In this document: positions 15,107 to 24,236 of the stretch, in pieces
Numbering within the stretch: position 1 is the stretch's first letter
How the letters are laid out: every line of letters begins with the position of its first letter
Source: Azorhizobium doebereinerae UFLA1-100
GTDB taxonomy: Bacteria; Pseudomonadota; Alphaproteobacteria; Rhizobiales; Xanthobacteraceae
Length of the DNA stretch: 42,826 nt
Reading direction: 5' to 3'
Assembly: GCF_000473085.1 (NCBI RefSeq)
Contig: NZ_AXBA01000041.1
Span: 1 to 42,826 of the forward strand
Translations under genes and position numbers: made by a program
The notes under the pieces: model-generated
Told to the model about the DNA's origin: nothing
Seen by the model: the letters and a program-made list of their open reading frames with translations, nothing else
The model's database searches: none

Positions 15107-15909
15107 AGCGTATTGTCATCTGTGCGGACGATTACGGGATCGCGCCCGGCGTCTCCGAAGCCATTCGCGCGCTGCTGGCGGAGCGGCGCATCAACGCCAC
15201 TTCCGTCATGACGGTGCTGCCCGACCTGTTCGAGGAGGCCGACGCCTTGCTGCCGCTCACCGGCGGCCAGGCGAGCATCGGCCTGCACGTCACCCTCACC
15301 GGGTCGTTCGAGCCTTTGACCCACGGCTTCAAGGGCGCCACCTTCCCCTCGCTGGGCCGGCTGCTGCTGACGGCCTTCGCCCGCCGGCTCGACCCGGTGA
15401 ACGTGAAGGCCGAGGTGGAGACCCAGTTCATCGCCTTCGAGGAGGCCTTCGGCCGCCCGCCGGACCATGTGGACGGGCACCAGCACGTCCACCTCCTGCC
15501 CACCGTGCGCGAGGCGGTGCTGGAGGTGACGCGCCGCCGCGCGCCCAACGCCTGGGTGCGCGACTGCACCCCCGCCGACGGCTCGCTCAACGGCCTCGAT
15601 CCCAAGGGCCGCTTCATCGGCTTCCTGGCCCGGGGCTTCGCCGAGGAGGCCAAGGCGGCCGGGCTCACCGTCAACCGGGGCTTCGCCGGGGCCTATGATT
15701 TCAAGCTCGGCACCAATTACGGCCGCATCCTCACCCATTTCATCAACGGGCTGGGCGACGGCGGCCTGGTGATGGTGCATCCCGGCCTGGTGGACGAGGC
15801 CCTGGTCAAGCGCGACCCGCTGACCCGCGCCCGCGAGGCGGAATACGAGGTGCTGGCCGGCGCCCAACTGCCGCAGATCCTGCTCACCACCCAGGCCCAG
15901 CTGCGCTGA
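15103..15909 (+). CDS. ChbG/YdjC/HpnK-family carbohydrate deacetylase
   Basis: A 268-residue metal-dependent deacetylase of the YdjC/ChbG family. MKRIVICADDYGIAPGVSEA carries the catalytic/metal aspartates, and VDGHQHVHLLPTVREAV gives the metal histidines; TSVMTVLP and ASIGLHVTLTG are conserved too. The start codon is GTG at 15103, overlapping the upstream stop by four bases (GTGA). Known relatives remove acetyl groups from chitobiose phosphate (ChbG), from the hopanoid sugar (HpnK), or from polyprenyl-phosphate GalNAc in the NaxD route of Francisella and Bordetella. The partner here is a polyprenyl-phosphate glycosyltransferase with membrane helices, so the NaxD-like role fits best. No hopanoid genes are adjacent. 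Confidence 0.88.
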   Translation: MKRIVICADDYGIAPGVSEAIRALLAERRINATSVMTVLPDLFEEADALLPLTGGQASIGLHVTLTGSFEPLTHGFKGATFPSLGRLLLTAFARRLDPVNVKAEVETQFIAFEEAFGRPPDHVDGHQHVHLLPTVREAVLEVTRRRAPNAWVRDCTPADGSLNGLDPKGRFIGFLARGFAEEAKAAGLTVNRGFAGAYDFKLGTNYGRILTHFINGLGDGGLVMVHPGLVDEALVKRDPLTRAREAEYEVLAGAQLPQILLTTQAQLR

Positions 15910-15943
15910 GCCCGGCCGGGGCCCGGCGCGCCGGGGCGCCGCG

Positions 15944-17278
15944 TCAGGGCGCCTTGGTGTCGGCGGCCTTGTCGCCCGGCTTCGGCCTCTCCTCCGGCAG
16001 GGGATCGTAGGCGAAGGACAGCGCGTGATAGAGCGGCTCCGGCGCCAGCAGGCGGGAGACGCCGGCGCCCAGCAGGGCGGTCGCCAGCAGCGGCACCACC
16101 AGATGCACCTCGTTGGTCATCTCCATGACGATGACGAAGGCGGTGAGCGGCGCCTGCACCACGCCGGCGAAATAGCCCACCATGCCGAGCATGGCCAGCG
16201 CCCGCACGTCCATGGACGGCATGAACGGCGCCAGCGCCGCGCCGACGCTCGCCCCCACCGACAGGGACGGGGAGAACAGGCCGCCGGGGATGCCGCTGGC
16301 CGAGGACACCAGCGTGGTGACGAGCTTCACCGGGGCATACCACCAGGGCGAGGTGACGCCCTGTTCCAGCAGGTCGCGGGTGGGGGCGTAGCCGGAGCCG
16401 CCGGCGAAGCCGTCGGTGGCGATGGCCAGCACGGCGACGACGAGCCCGCATAGCGCGCCGAACACGAACGGGCGCTTCTTCAGCGGTCCCATGATCCGAC
16501 CGCGCGCCGCCGACAGGCCGACGAGCCCGCGCGAGAAGATGGCGCCGCCGACGCCGCCCACCACCGCGCAGAACACGACCGCGTTCCAGCCCACCGGGTT
16601 GAAGGCCTCCGACGGGATGGTGCCGAAATAGGAATACTGGCCGACCAGCGTCAGGCTCACCATGCCGGAGATCACCACCGCCGAGGCGATGAGGCCGGAC
16701 AGGCGCTTGTCGTAGGATTTCGCCATCTCCTCGATGGCGAACATGACGCCGGCGAGCGGGGTGTTGAAGGCCCCGGCGATGCCCGCCGCCGCGCCCACCA
16801 GGATCAGCCCGTTGGCCCGGCCGAGGCCGGCGAAGGCGGCCATGGCCACCATGATGGCGCAGCCGAGCTGCACGGTCGGCCCCTCGCGGCCGATGGAGCC
16901 GCCGACCGCGAGGCCGGCGCAGGTCAGCACGATCTTGCCGATGGTCACCTTGGCCGAGAGCAGGCGGGCGCGATGGGCCGGGCTGCCGGAGCGGCGCGCG
17001 GCGATGGCCTGCGGGATGCCGCTGCCCTGGGCGCCGGGAAAGTAGCGGGCGGTCGCCCAGGCGAACAGGCCGAAGCCGAGCGGGGTGAGCAGCAGCAGCG
17101 CGTAGGGTGCCTGCCGTATGAGGTGGACATAGACCTCCTGCGAGCTGTCCGCCATCTTGGCGAACACCACCGAGGCGATGCCCACCGCGACCGCCCCGAG
17201 CAGGAACACCATGCGGCGCTTCCACAGCATCCGCGAGGTGAGGGCAAAGCGGATGCGCCGCAGGTCGCGTCTGAACAT
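15944..17278 (-). CDS. CLC-family chloride/proton antiporter
   Basis: A 444-residue membrane protein. All CLC selectivity motifs are present: GSGIPQ (85-90), GREGPTVQ with the gating glutamate E132, GIPGGLFSPSLSVGA, and the pore tyrosine in EPLYHAL near the C-terminus. The pair E183-E184 (MFAIEEM) aligns with the internal proton glutamate of ClC-ec1, which separates exchangers from passive channels, so a Cl-/H+ antiporter is the better call. No CBS domains follow; the tail is a short charged stretch (PEERPKPGDKAADTKAP). Likely roles are acid resistance or charge compensation. The gene converges on the deacetylase gene. Confidence 0.93.
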   Translation of the reverse strand: MFRRDLRRIRFALTSRMLWKRRMVFLLGAVAVGIASVVFAKMADSSQEVYVHLIRQAPYALLLLTPLGFGLFAWATARYFPGAQGSGIPQAIAARRSGSPAHRARLLSAKVTIGKIVLTCAGLAVGGSIGREGPTVQLGCAIMVAMAAFAGLGRANGLILVGAAAGIAGAFNTPLAGVMFAIEEMAKSYDKRLSGLIASAVVISGMVSLTLVGQYSYFGTIPSEAFNPVGWNAVVFCAVVGGVGGAIFSRGLVGLSAARGRIMGPLKKRPFVFGALCGLVVAVLAIATDGFAGGSGYAPTRDLLEQGVTSPWWYAPVKLVTTLVSSASGIPGGLFSPSLSVGASVGAALAPFMPSMDVRALAMLGMVGYFAGVVQAPLTAFVIVMEMTNEVHLVVPLLATALLGAGVSRLLAPEPLYHALSFAYDPLPEERPKPGDKAADTKAP

Positions 17279-17388
17279 GCCCCAGTCCCTTTCGCCGAGT
17301 GCCGCAGCCGGGCAGGCTCCGCCGCACGGGAGCCTGCCTGAGCCGTTACAGGGCGAAAGCGGGCAGCGTCAACCGATGATGACGGCGC

Positions 17389-19140
17389 TCAGGCCGGCTG
17401 GGGCTGGAGCGCCGGCCCCGGCACGAGCTGGCGGGGCAGGCCGGCGCCGGAGAGCACCAGCGCCCGGTCGTGCAGCGCGTTCAGCGTCGCCCGGTGGCCG
17501 ATGGAGAGCACGGTGGTCGCCGGCAGGCGCTGGCGGATGAGGCCGTAGAGCGCCGCCTCCGCCGGCTCGTCCAGGGCGGCGGTGGCCTCGTCCAGCAGCA
17601 GTACGTCCGGTTTCTCCAGCAGCGCGCGGGCGATGGAGAAGCGCTGCTGCTCGCCGAGCGAGAGCACGTGCGGCCACAGCGCATGCTCCTCCAGCCGGGG
17701 CACCAGACCGCCGAGGCCCACCGCCTCCAGGGCTTCCGTGAGCTGGGCGTTGTCGAACCGCTCCGTGGGCAGAGGATAGGACAGCGCCTCGTCGAGCCGG
17801 CCGACCGGCAGGTAGGGCCGCTGCGGCAGGATCATCACCCGCGCGCCCTCGGGCAGGGCCACCACGCCGCTGCCGAACGGCCAGATGCCGGCGATGGCGC
17901 GGAACAGCGTGGTCTTGCCGGCGCCGGACGGGCCGGTGACCAGCACCCGCTCGCCCTTCTCGATGGACAGGCCGTCCACCGCCACGATCGGCGCGCCGTC
18001 GGGCAGGCGCACGTCCATCTGCGACAGGCTGAGCGCCGCCTGCTGGGTCGGCGTGCGGCGGTGCGGGAAGGCGCGCGCGCCGTCGTCGCGCTTGGCCACC
18101 TGCATGGCCGCCTCGAAGCCGGTGAGGCGGTTCACCACCGAGGTCCATTCGGCCAGCGTCGAATAGGAGCTGATGAAGAAGGAGAAGGCGCCCTGCACCG
18201 AGCCGAAGGCCGAGCCGGTCTGCATCAGCGTGCCGAGCTGGATGGCGCCGGCGAAATAGCCGGGCGAGACCACCACATAGGGAAACACGCTGGAGATCTG
18301 GTTGTAGCCGGCGGTGAACCAGGTGAGGCGCTTCTGCGCCTTCATCAGGCCGATGTAATTGCCCCAGATGCGCGAGAAGCGCCCTTCCAGCTTGCGGCTC
18401 TCCGCCGCCTCGCCGGCCAGCATGGCGACCTGCTCGCTGTTCTCGCGCACCCGCACCATGTCGACGCGGAAGTCCGCCTCGTAGCGCTGCTGGTCGAAGT
18501 TCAGCCGCACCAGCGGCTTGCCGATGAAATGGGTGATCAGCGTGCCGATGGCCGCATAGATCAGCGCCGCCCAGAACAGATAGCCGGGGATGTGCATGTC
18601 GAGGCCGAACAATTGCAGGTTGATGGCCCCCGACAGGCCCCACAGGATGACCGAGAAGGACACCAGCGACACGATGGTTCCCAAAAGGCCGACGCCGACG
18701 CCGATGGTCTGGCTGACGAACATGGACACGTCCTGCGCGATGCGCTGGTCCGGATTGTCCGCCGCGTCGCCGGACAGGCGCAGGCGGTAGTGGGTGTCGT
18801 CGCCCAGCCAGTGCTGCAAATAGCGCTGGGTGAGCCAGCGCCGCCAGCGGATCTCCAGCCACTGCTTCAGGTAGACTTGATAGACCGCGATGCAGATGGC
18901 GCCCGCCGCGATGCCGCAGAACACCAGCAACTGGTATTTGAACGCGGCGAAGTCCTTCTCCTGGATGGCGTCGTAGAAGGCGTTGTTCCAGCGGTTGAGC
19001 AGGACGGTGACATAGACCCAGGCCAGTTCCAGCGCGATCACCGCGCCGAGCAGGCCGATGGCGGTCCAGCGCTCCCCACTGCGGAAATAGGGCAGCGCCA
19101 GGCGGCGGATGTCGTTGAGTAACGTCAGGAGGGCGCGCAT
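17389..19140 (-). CDS. SbmA/BacA-like ABC transporter with fused ATPase (YddA type)
   Basis: A 583-residue half-transporter. The membrane domain (about 1-345) belongs to the SbmA/BacA-like superfamily: LLNRWNNAFYDAIQEKDFAA, WRRWLTQRYLQHWL and NPDQRIAQDV are its signatures, with about six helices. A linker leads to an ABC ATPase with Walker A GPSGAGKTT (403-411), signature LSLGEQQRFSIARALL, Walker B VLLLDEATAALD and a switch histidine (SIGHRAT). Members with a fused ATPase (YddA, Rv1819c, ABCD proteins) move peptides, cobalamin or acyl-CoA-like substrates; the BacA branch matters for very-long-chain fatty acids and peptide uptake in rhizobia. The substrate is unknown. The neighbouring gene codes for an acyl-CoA synthetase, a loose hint of lipid cargo. 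The frame extends upstream to 19227; ATG 19140 fits best. Confidence 0.88.
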   Translation of the reverse strand: MRALLTLLNDIRRLALPYFRSGERWTAIGLLGAVIALELAWVYVTVLLNRWNNAFYDAIQEKDFAAFKYQLLVFCGIAAGAICIAVYQVYLKQWLEIRWRRWLTQRYLQHWLGDDTHYRLRLSGDAADNPDQRIAQDVSMFVSQTIGVGVGLLGTIVSLVSFSVILWGLSGAINLQLFGLDMHIPGYLFWAALIYAAIGTLITHFIGKPLVRLNFDQQRYEADFRVDMVRVRENSEQVAMLAGEAAESRKLEGRFSRIWGNYIGLMKAQKRLTWFTAGYNQISSVFPYVVVSPGYFAGAIQLGTLMQTGSAFGSVQGAFSFFISSYSTLAEWTSVVNRLTGFEAAMQVAKRDDGARAFPHRRTPTQQAALSLSQMDVRLPDGAPIVAVDGLSIEKGERVLVTGPSGAGKTTLFRAIAGIWPFGSGVVALPEGARVMILPQRPYLPVGRLDEALSYPLPTERFDNAQLTEALEAVGLGGLVPRLEEHALWPHVLSLGEQQRFSIARALLEKPDVLLLDEATAALDEPAEAALYGLIRQRLPATTVLSIGHRATLNALHDRALVLSGAGLPRQLVPGPALQPQPA

Positions 19141-19275
19141 CTGTGCTCTGGCGAAAGAGGAATGTCGCCGCCAGCTTACGCCCCCATTGGATGGCGAGAC
19201 CATGGCCGCGACATTACCACTTCGCAAGAAAAGCGCCGCCGCGGCGGCTGATGTTGCGTCCCCCGCGGCGCCGGC

Positions 19276-20901
19276 TCAGAGCGCCTTTGCCATCTCGCGC
19301 AGCTTGAACTTCTGGATCTTGCCGGTGGAGGTCTTGGGGATCTCTTCGAACAGGATGGTGCGCGGGCATTTGTAGGCGGCCAGATGGCTGCGGCAGTGGG
19401 CCACCAGCTCCTCCATGGTCACGCTGGCCCCGGCGCGCAGCTCCACGAAGGCCACCGGCGTCTCGCCCCATTTGTCGTCGGGGCGCGCCACCACGGCCGC
19501 CGCGCTCACCGCCGGATGCTTGTAGAGCGCGTCCTCCACCTCGATGGAGGAGATGTTCTCGCCCCCCGAGATGATGATGTCCTTCGAGCGGTCCTTCAGC
19601 TGGATATAGCCGTCGGGATGCTTCACCCCGAGGTCGCCGGAATGGAACCAGCCGCCGGCGAAGGCGGCATCCGTGGCGGTGGGGTTCTTGAGGTATCCCT
19701 TCATCACCACATTGCCGCGGAACATCACCTCGCCCAGGGTCTCGCCGTCCGCCGGCACCGACGCCATGGTGTCGGGGTCGCGCACGTCGAGTGCCTCCAG
19801 CGCGCTGTAGCGCACGCCCTGGCGGGCCTTCTTCGCGGCCCGCTCGGCGCTGGGCAAAGCGTCCCATTCGCTGTGCCAGTCGTTAACCACCGCCGGGCCG
19901 TAGACCTCGGTGAGGCCATAGACATGGACCACGTGGAAGCCGGCGTCCTGCATCGCCTCCAGCACGGCGGCGGGCGGCGGGGCGGCGGCGGTGATGAAGG
20001 AGACGGCGTGCGGCAGCGGCCGCTTTTCCGCCTCGGGCGCGTTCAGCAGCGTGGACATGACGATGGGCGCGCCGCACATGTGGGTGACCTTGTGCGCGGC
20101 GATGGCGTCGTAGATCGCCTCCGCCCGCACCTGGCGCAGGCACACGTGCGTCCCGGCCACCACCGACACCGACCAGGGGAAGCACCAGCCGTTGCAGTGG
20201 AACATGGGCAGCGTCCACAGATAGACCGGGTGCGCGCCCATGTGGCAGGTCACCACGTTGCCCACCGCCAGCAGGTGGGCGCCGCGATGGTGGTAGACCA
20301 CGCCCTTGGGGTCGCCCGTAGTGCCCGAGGTATAGTTGAGCGAGATGGCGTCCCACTCGTCCGCCGGCGGCGCCCAGGCGAACTCCGGGTCGCCTGAGGC
20401 GAGGAAGTCCTCATATTCGATCTCGCCGATGCGGGCGCCGGGGCCGGCATATTCCGGGTCGTCGTAATCGATCACCAGCGGCTTGCGGGTGGCGAGCGCC
20501 AGCGCCGCCTTGATCACCGGCGAGAACTCGCAGTCGGTGATCAGCACCTTGGCCTCGCCATGGTCGATGGTGAAGGCGAGGATGGCGGCGTCGAGCCTCG
20601 TGTTGAAGGTGTTCAGCACCGCCCCGCACATGGCCACCCCATAGTGCGCCTCCAGCATGGGCGGGGTGTTGGACAGCATCACCGCCACCGTGTCGCCGGT
20701 GCCCACCCCGCGCTGCGCCAGCGCCGAGGCGAGGCGGCGGGTGCGGGCGTAGAGGTCGCGATAGGTCCGCCGCAACCCGCCGTGGATCACCGCCACATGG
20801 TCGGGATAGACGCTGGCCGCCCGCTCCAGGAAGCCCAGCGGCGACAGCGGCTGGTAATTGGCCGGGTTGCGGTCGAGGTGGCGGTCGAAGATGCTGGCCA
20901 T
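19276..20901 (-). CDS. Fatty acyl-CoA synthetase (AMP-forming)
   Basis: A 541-residue ANL-superfamily ligase that activates a carboxylic acid as acyl-AMP and then acyl-CoA. The AMP-binding loop YTSGTTGDPKGVVYHHRGA, the YGLTE adenine motif (HVYGLTEVYGPAVV), WFHSGDLGVKHPDGY and the hinge/K motif (DIIISGGENIS and STGKIQKFKLRE, with the catalytic lysine) are all present. The family resemblance (FHCNGWCFPW, AEKRPLPHAVSFITA) is to medium/long-chain enzymes such as AlkK, and plant-type AAE proteins. GGAGGAA stands eight bases before the ATG at 20901; the longer frame to 21012 is not needed. Divergent to prpE with 189 bp between. Confidence 0.92.
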   Translation of the reverse strand: MASIFDRHLDRNPANYQPLSPLGFLERAASVYPDHVAVIHGGLRRTYRDLYARTRRLASALAQRGVGTGDTVAVMLSNTPPMLEAHYGVAMCGAVLNTFNTRLDAAILAFTIDHGEAKVLITDCEFSPVIKAALALATRKPLVIDYDDPEYAGPGARIGEIEYEDFLASGDPEFAWAPPADEWDAISLNYTSGTTGDPKGVVYHHRGAHLLAVGNVVTCHMGAHPVYLWTLPMFHCNGWCFPWSVSVVAGTHVCLRQVRAEAIYDAIAAHKVTHMCGAPIVMSTLLNAPEAEKRPLPHAVSFITAAAPPPAAVLEAMQDAGFHVVHVYGLTEVYGPAVVNDWHSEWDALPSAERAAKKARQGVRYSALEALDVRDPDTMASVPADGETLGEVMFRGNVVMKGYLKNPTATDAAFAGGWFHSGDLGVKHPDGYIQLKDRSKDIIISGGENISSIEVEDALYKHPAVSAAAVVARPDDKWGETPVAFVELRAGASVTMEELVAHCRSHLAAYKCPRTILFEEIPKTSTGKIQKFKLREMAKAL

Positions 20902-21090
20902 GGCGGCGTTTCCTCCGGGAAACGTATTGTTGTGTCTGGCGTTGAACGGGACCGTAGCCGAGCCCGTTGCCGCCGCGCAATCGGCCGGGCACCAGACCAA
21001 GGTCTTACGCAAAAGATCGGACTTGCCTCGTCCCGGCCATTAAGCGTCAATCGCCGCAACGAGAAGACAGAGATACCGGGAGGACGTGCC

Positions 21091-23010
21091 ATGCTCGACC
21101 AGAGCCGCAGCCGCTATGCGCAGACCTATGCGCGATGGAAAGCGGACCCGGAGGCCTTCTGGGGCGCCGCCGCCAAGGACATCGACTGGATCGCCCAGCC
21201 CGGCACGGTGTTCGACAAGGACCACGGCGTCTATGGCCGCTGGTTCACCGGCGGCGTGGCCAACACCTGCTACAACGCCGTCGACCGCCATGTGTCGTCC
21301 GGGCGCGGCGGGCAGGCGGCGCTGATCTATGACAGCCCGGTCACCGATTCCAAGCGCACGCTGACCTATTCCGAACTCCTCGCCGAGGTGCGCGTGCTCG
21401 GCGCTATCCTGCGCGACCTCGGGGTGGAGAAGGGCGACCGCGTCGTCCTCTACATGCCCATGGTGCCGGAGGCGGTGGTCGCCATGCTGGCCTGCGCGCG
21501 CATCGGCGCGGTGCATTCCGTGGTGTTCGGCGGCTTCGCCGCCAACGAGCTGGCCACCCGCATCGACGACGCGCGGCCCAAGGTGGTGCTCGCCGCCTCC
21601 TGCGGCATCGAGCCGAACCGCGTGGTGCCCTACAAGCCGTTGCTGGACCTCGCCATCTCCATGGCGCAGCACAAGCCGTCCGCCTGCCTCGTCCTCCAGC
21701 GCCCCCAGCTTGCCGGCACCATGGTGGAGGGCCGCGACCACGACTGGGCCGAGCGCCGCGCGGCGGCAGCCGCCACCGGCTATGGCGTGGACTGCGCTCT
21801 GGTGGGCGCCACCGACCCGCTCTACGTGCTCTACACCTCCGGCACCACCGGCAAGCCCAAGGGCGTGATGCGCGACACCGGCGGCCACATGGTGGCGCTG
21901 CGCTGGAGCATGGAGAATCTCTACGGCATCCGCCCCGGCGAGGTGTTCTGGTGCGCCTCCGACATCGGCTGGGTGGTGGGCCATTCCTACATCGTCTACG
22001 CCCCGCTGCTGATGGGCTGCACCACGCTGATCTACGAGGGCAAGCCGGTGGGCACGCCGGACCCCGGCGCCTTCTGGCGGGTGATCGAGGAGCACAAGGT
22101 GGTGGCGCTGTTCACTGCCCCCACCGCCTTGCGCGCCATCAAGAAGGAGGACCCGGAGGCGACCCATCTCGCCGGCCGCGACCTCTCCCAGTTCCGCACT
22201 CTGTTCCTGGCCGGCGAGCGCGCCGACCCCGACACCATCCACTGGGCCGAGAACCATCTGAAGGTGCCGGTGATCGACCATTGGTGGCAGACCGAGACCG
22301 GCTGGGCCATCGCCGCCAATCCGGTGGGCCTCGGCCTGCTGCCGGTGAAGGCGGGCTCGCCCACGGTGGCCATGCCCGGCTATGAGATCCACGTGGTTGA
22401 CGAGGCGGCCAAGCCTCTGCCCGCGGGCGTGATGGGCTCCATCGTCATCAAGCTGCCGCTGCCTCCCGGCTGCCTGCCGACGCTGTGGCAGCAGGACGAG
22501 CGCTTCCGCGAATCCTATCTCGACGAATTCCCCGGCTATTACAAAACCTCCGATGCCGGCTTCATCGACGAGGACGGCTATGTCTTCGTCATGGGCCGCA
22601 CCGACGACATCATCAACGTCGCCGGCCATCGCCTCTCCACCGGCGGCATGGAGGAGGTGCTGGCCTCGCATCCGGACGTGGCCGAATGCGCCGTCATCGG
22701 CGTCAAGGACGCGCTGAAGGGCGAGGTGCCCTGCGGCTTCGTGGTGCTGAAGGCGGGCGAGCGGCGCTCCCCGGCGATCATCGAGAAGGAACTGGTGGCG
22801 CTGGTGCGCGACCGTATCGGCCCGGTGGCGGCCTTCAAGCTGGCCTTCACCGTCAACCGCCTGCCCAAGACGCGCTCCGGCAAGATCCTGCGCGGCACCA
22901 TGAAGAAGATCGCCGATTCCGACCCGTGGACGGCGCCCGCCACCATCGACGACGCCGGCACGCTGGAGGAGATCGCCGAGGTGCTGAAGGAGCGCGGCTT
23001 CGGCGTCTGA
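21091..23010 (+). CDS. prpE: Propionyl-CoA synthetase
   Basis: A 639-residue AMP-forming ligase of the acetyl/propionyl-CoA synthetase group, producing propionyl-CoA (or other short acyl-CoAs). The ACS-type N-terminal cap is seen in YARWKADPEAFWGAAAKDID and VANTCYNAVDRHV. Catalytic motifs are YTSGTTGKPKGVMRDTGGH, WCASDIGWVVGHSYIVYAPL, DHWWQTETGW, YKTSDAGFIDEDGYVFVMGR and TRSGKILRGTMKKIAD with the acetylatable catalytic lysine. PrpE rather than Acs is favoured by GMEEVLASHPDVAECAVIGV following ISTG-like HRLSTG and by the length. GGGAGG precedes the ATG. The gene lies alone; no methylcitrate genes are next to it. Confidence 0.92.
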   Translation: MLDQSRSRYAQTYARWKADPEAFWGAAAKDIDWIAQPGTVFDKDHGVYGRWFTGGVANTCYNAVDRHVSSGRGGQAALIYDSPVTDSKRTLTYSELLAEVRVLGAILRDLGVEKGDRVVLYMPMVPEAVVAMLACARIGAVHSVVFGGFAANELATRIDDARPKVVLAASCGIEPNRVVPYKPLLDLAISMAQHKPSACLVLQRPQLAGTMVEGRDHDWAERRAAAAATGYGVDCALVGATDPLYVLYTSGTTGKPKGVMRDTGGHMVALRWSMENLYGIRPGEVFWCASDIGWVVGHSYIVYAPLLMGCTTLIYEGKPVGTPDPGAFWRVIEEHKVVALFTAPTALRAIKKEDPEATHLAGRDLSQFRTLFLAGERADPDTIHWAENHLKVPVIDHWWQTETGWAIAANPVGLGLLPVKAGSPTVAMPGYEIHVVDEAAKPLPAGVMGSIVIKLPLPPGCLPTLWQQDERFRESYLDEFPGYYKTSDAGFIDEDGYVFVMGRTDDIINVAGHRLSTGGMEEVLASHPDVAECAVIGVKDALKGEVPCGFVVLKAGERRSPAIIEKELVALVRDRIGPVAAFKLAFTVNRLPKTRSGKILRGTMKKIADSDPWTAPATIDDAGTLEEIAEVLKERGFGV

Positions 23011-23012
23011 TC

Positions 23013-23558
23013 TCAGAGCCCCTCCGCCACGCGCCAGAGCACCTCGCGCGTGGCCGGGTCGAGGCTGCGCGACTGGCGGGCGATGACTGCCGCCAGCCCC
23101 GGCCCGATCCGCTCCGCCGGCAAAGGGCGGAAGCCCTGCCTGCGGAACCACGGCCCGTTCCAGGGCGGCGCGCGGAAGGTGGTCAGCGTCACCGCCGGCA
23201 GGCCGAGCGCGGCGCGGCGCCGCTCGACGCCGGCCAGCAGGGCGCGCCCGATGCCCTGGCCCGAGGCGTCGGCGGCCACCGAGATGTTGTCGAGATACAG
23301 CAGCCCGTCCAGCGGCCGCAGCAGCGCGAAGCCGAGCGGCGCCGGATCGTCCGCCCGGTAGGCGACCAGCGCCTCGCCGTCCGCGAACCGCTCCGGCGCC
23401 ACCGGCGGCGCAGCGGCGATCGCGGCGAACCCCGGCAGCGTCCGGTAGCGGGCGCGCGCGGCGGCGGAGAGGGCGGAGAGCGCGGGCCGGTCGGCGGGCG
23501 CGGCGGTGCGCAGGATCAGGTGGGAGGAGGGCGGGTTCGCGGCGGCGTCCGGGGTCAT
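23013..23558 (-). CDS. GNAT-family N-acetyltransferase
   Basis: A 181-residue acetyltransferase. LYLDNISVAADASGQGIGRA contains the acetyl-CoA pyrophosphate-binding motif A (QGIGRA), preceded by the beta4 strand and followed by LLAGVERRRAALGLPAVTLT and a GFRPL-type C-terminal strand (WFRRQGFRPLP). The substrate is unknown. The stop codon is two bases from that of prpE, so the two genes are convergent and almost touch. The start is ten bases after the stop of the upstream lipoprotein gene, so these two minus-strand genes probably share a transcript. Confidence 0.85.
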   Translation of the reverse strand: MTPDAAANPPSSHLILRTAAPADRPALSALSAAARARYRTLPGFAAIAAAPPVAPERFADGEALVAYRADDPAPLGFALLRPLDGLLYLDNISVAADASGQGIGRALLAGVERRRAALGLPAVTLTTFRAPPWNGPWFRRQGFRPLPAERIGPGLAAVIARQSRSLDPATREVLWRVAEGL

Positions 23559-23568
23559 TGGGCGCGGC

Positions 23569-24132
23569 TCAATCCGGCCTGCACACCGCCACTTCGGTCA
23601 GCAGGCCCGGCGCGAGCTGGCTGAGGAAGCGAAGCTTGTCCCTGTCCGTGCCGTCGAGCAGGAAGGTGCCGTTGCCGGTCTTGCCCGCCAGATAGACGCG
23701 GTTGGCCCGCAGCAGGCTCTCGATCGCCTCCGGGCGGCCGGCGAGATCGGGCATCAGCACCACCACGTCCTGGCCCTGCGGCCGGATGAAGAAGAAATTG
23801 ACCTGCCGGTTGCGCTCGTCGCCCTCCTGGGCGAGGTAGGTCGCCTCGTCGAGCTTGCGGAAGCGGTAGACCTTGCGGTTCGCGGCGTAGCTGTAGTCGG
23901 GAAAGAAGTTGCCGTCCTTGCGCGCACGGAAGGTGAAGCCCTGGTGCCGCCCGGTGGCATATTCCCGGCAGGTATAGGCGCCGGAAATCTCCACGCCGTC
24001 ACCGCTTTCGATCAGCGGGTCCTTGGTGGAATAGCAGCCGGCCAGGGCGACGGCAGCCGCCAGCAGGGGCGCCAGACGGGATGCCGAGCGGGATGCCAGA
24101 CGGGCGGAACGCGCGACAGTCCGGCCGATCAA
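23569..24132 (-). CDS. Putative lipoprotein of unknown function
   Basis: A 187-residue exported protein. A basic start is followed by LAPLLAAAVALAGC, a good lipobox, with the lipidated cysteine at about residue 33. The rest is soluble and mostly beta by eye, with alternating aromatic and charged residues (FTFRARKDGNFFPDYSYAAN, QVNFFFIRPQGQDVVVLMP). I recognise no family. The start codon is TTG at 24132; the choice rests on GGGAGG five to six bases upstream and on the lack of any other start before the lipobox. It is probably co-transcribed with the GNAT gene. Confidence 0.7.
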   Translation of the reverse strand: MIGRTVARSARLASRSASRLAPLLAAAVALAGCYSTKDPLIESGDGVEISGAYTCREYATGRHQGFTFRARKDGNFFPDYSYAANRKVYRFRKLDEATYLAQEGDERNRQVNFFFIRPQGQDVVVLMPDLAGRPEAIESLLRANRVYLAGKTGNGTFLLDGTDRDKLRFLSQLAPGLLTEVAVCRPD

Positions 24133-24236
24133 GCCCGCCTCCCTGGACGCCCCGCGCGAACAGCGCCCGGCGGAACAGGATAGCAGATCCGGGAGGATCC
24201 CATAAGAGCACCGCCGCCGGGGCCGTGGCTCAGGCG

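Noticed and set aside
15103-15909. Hopanoid deacetylase hpnK as a firm name
   Set aside because: Family fits, but no hopanoid genes are adjacent and the partner glycosyltransferase is of the polyprenyl-phosphate type; kept as an alternative only.
17470-19122. 550-codon plus-strand frame opposite the ABC exporter
   Set aside because: Shadow frame; the opposite strand has full Walker and signature motifs.
21040-23151. 703-codon minus-strand frame opposite prpE
   Set aside because: Antisense shadow of prpE with no family likeness.
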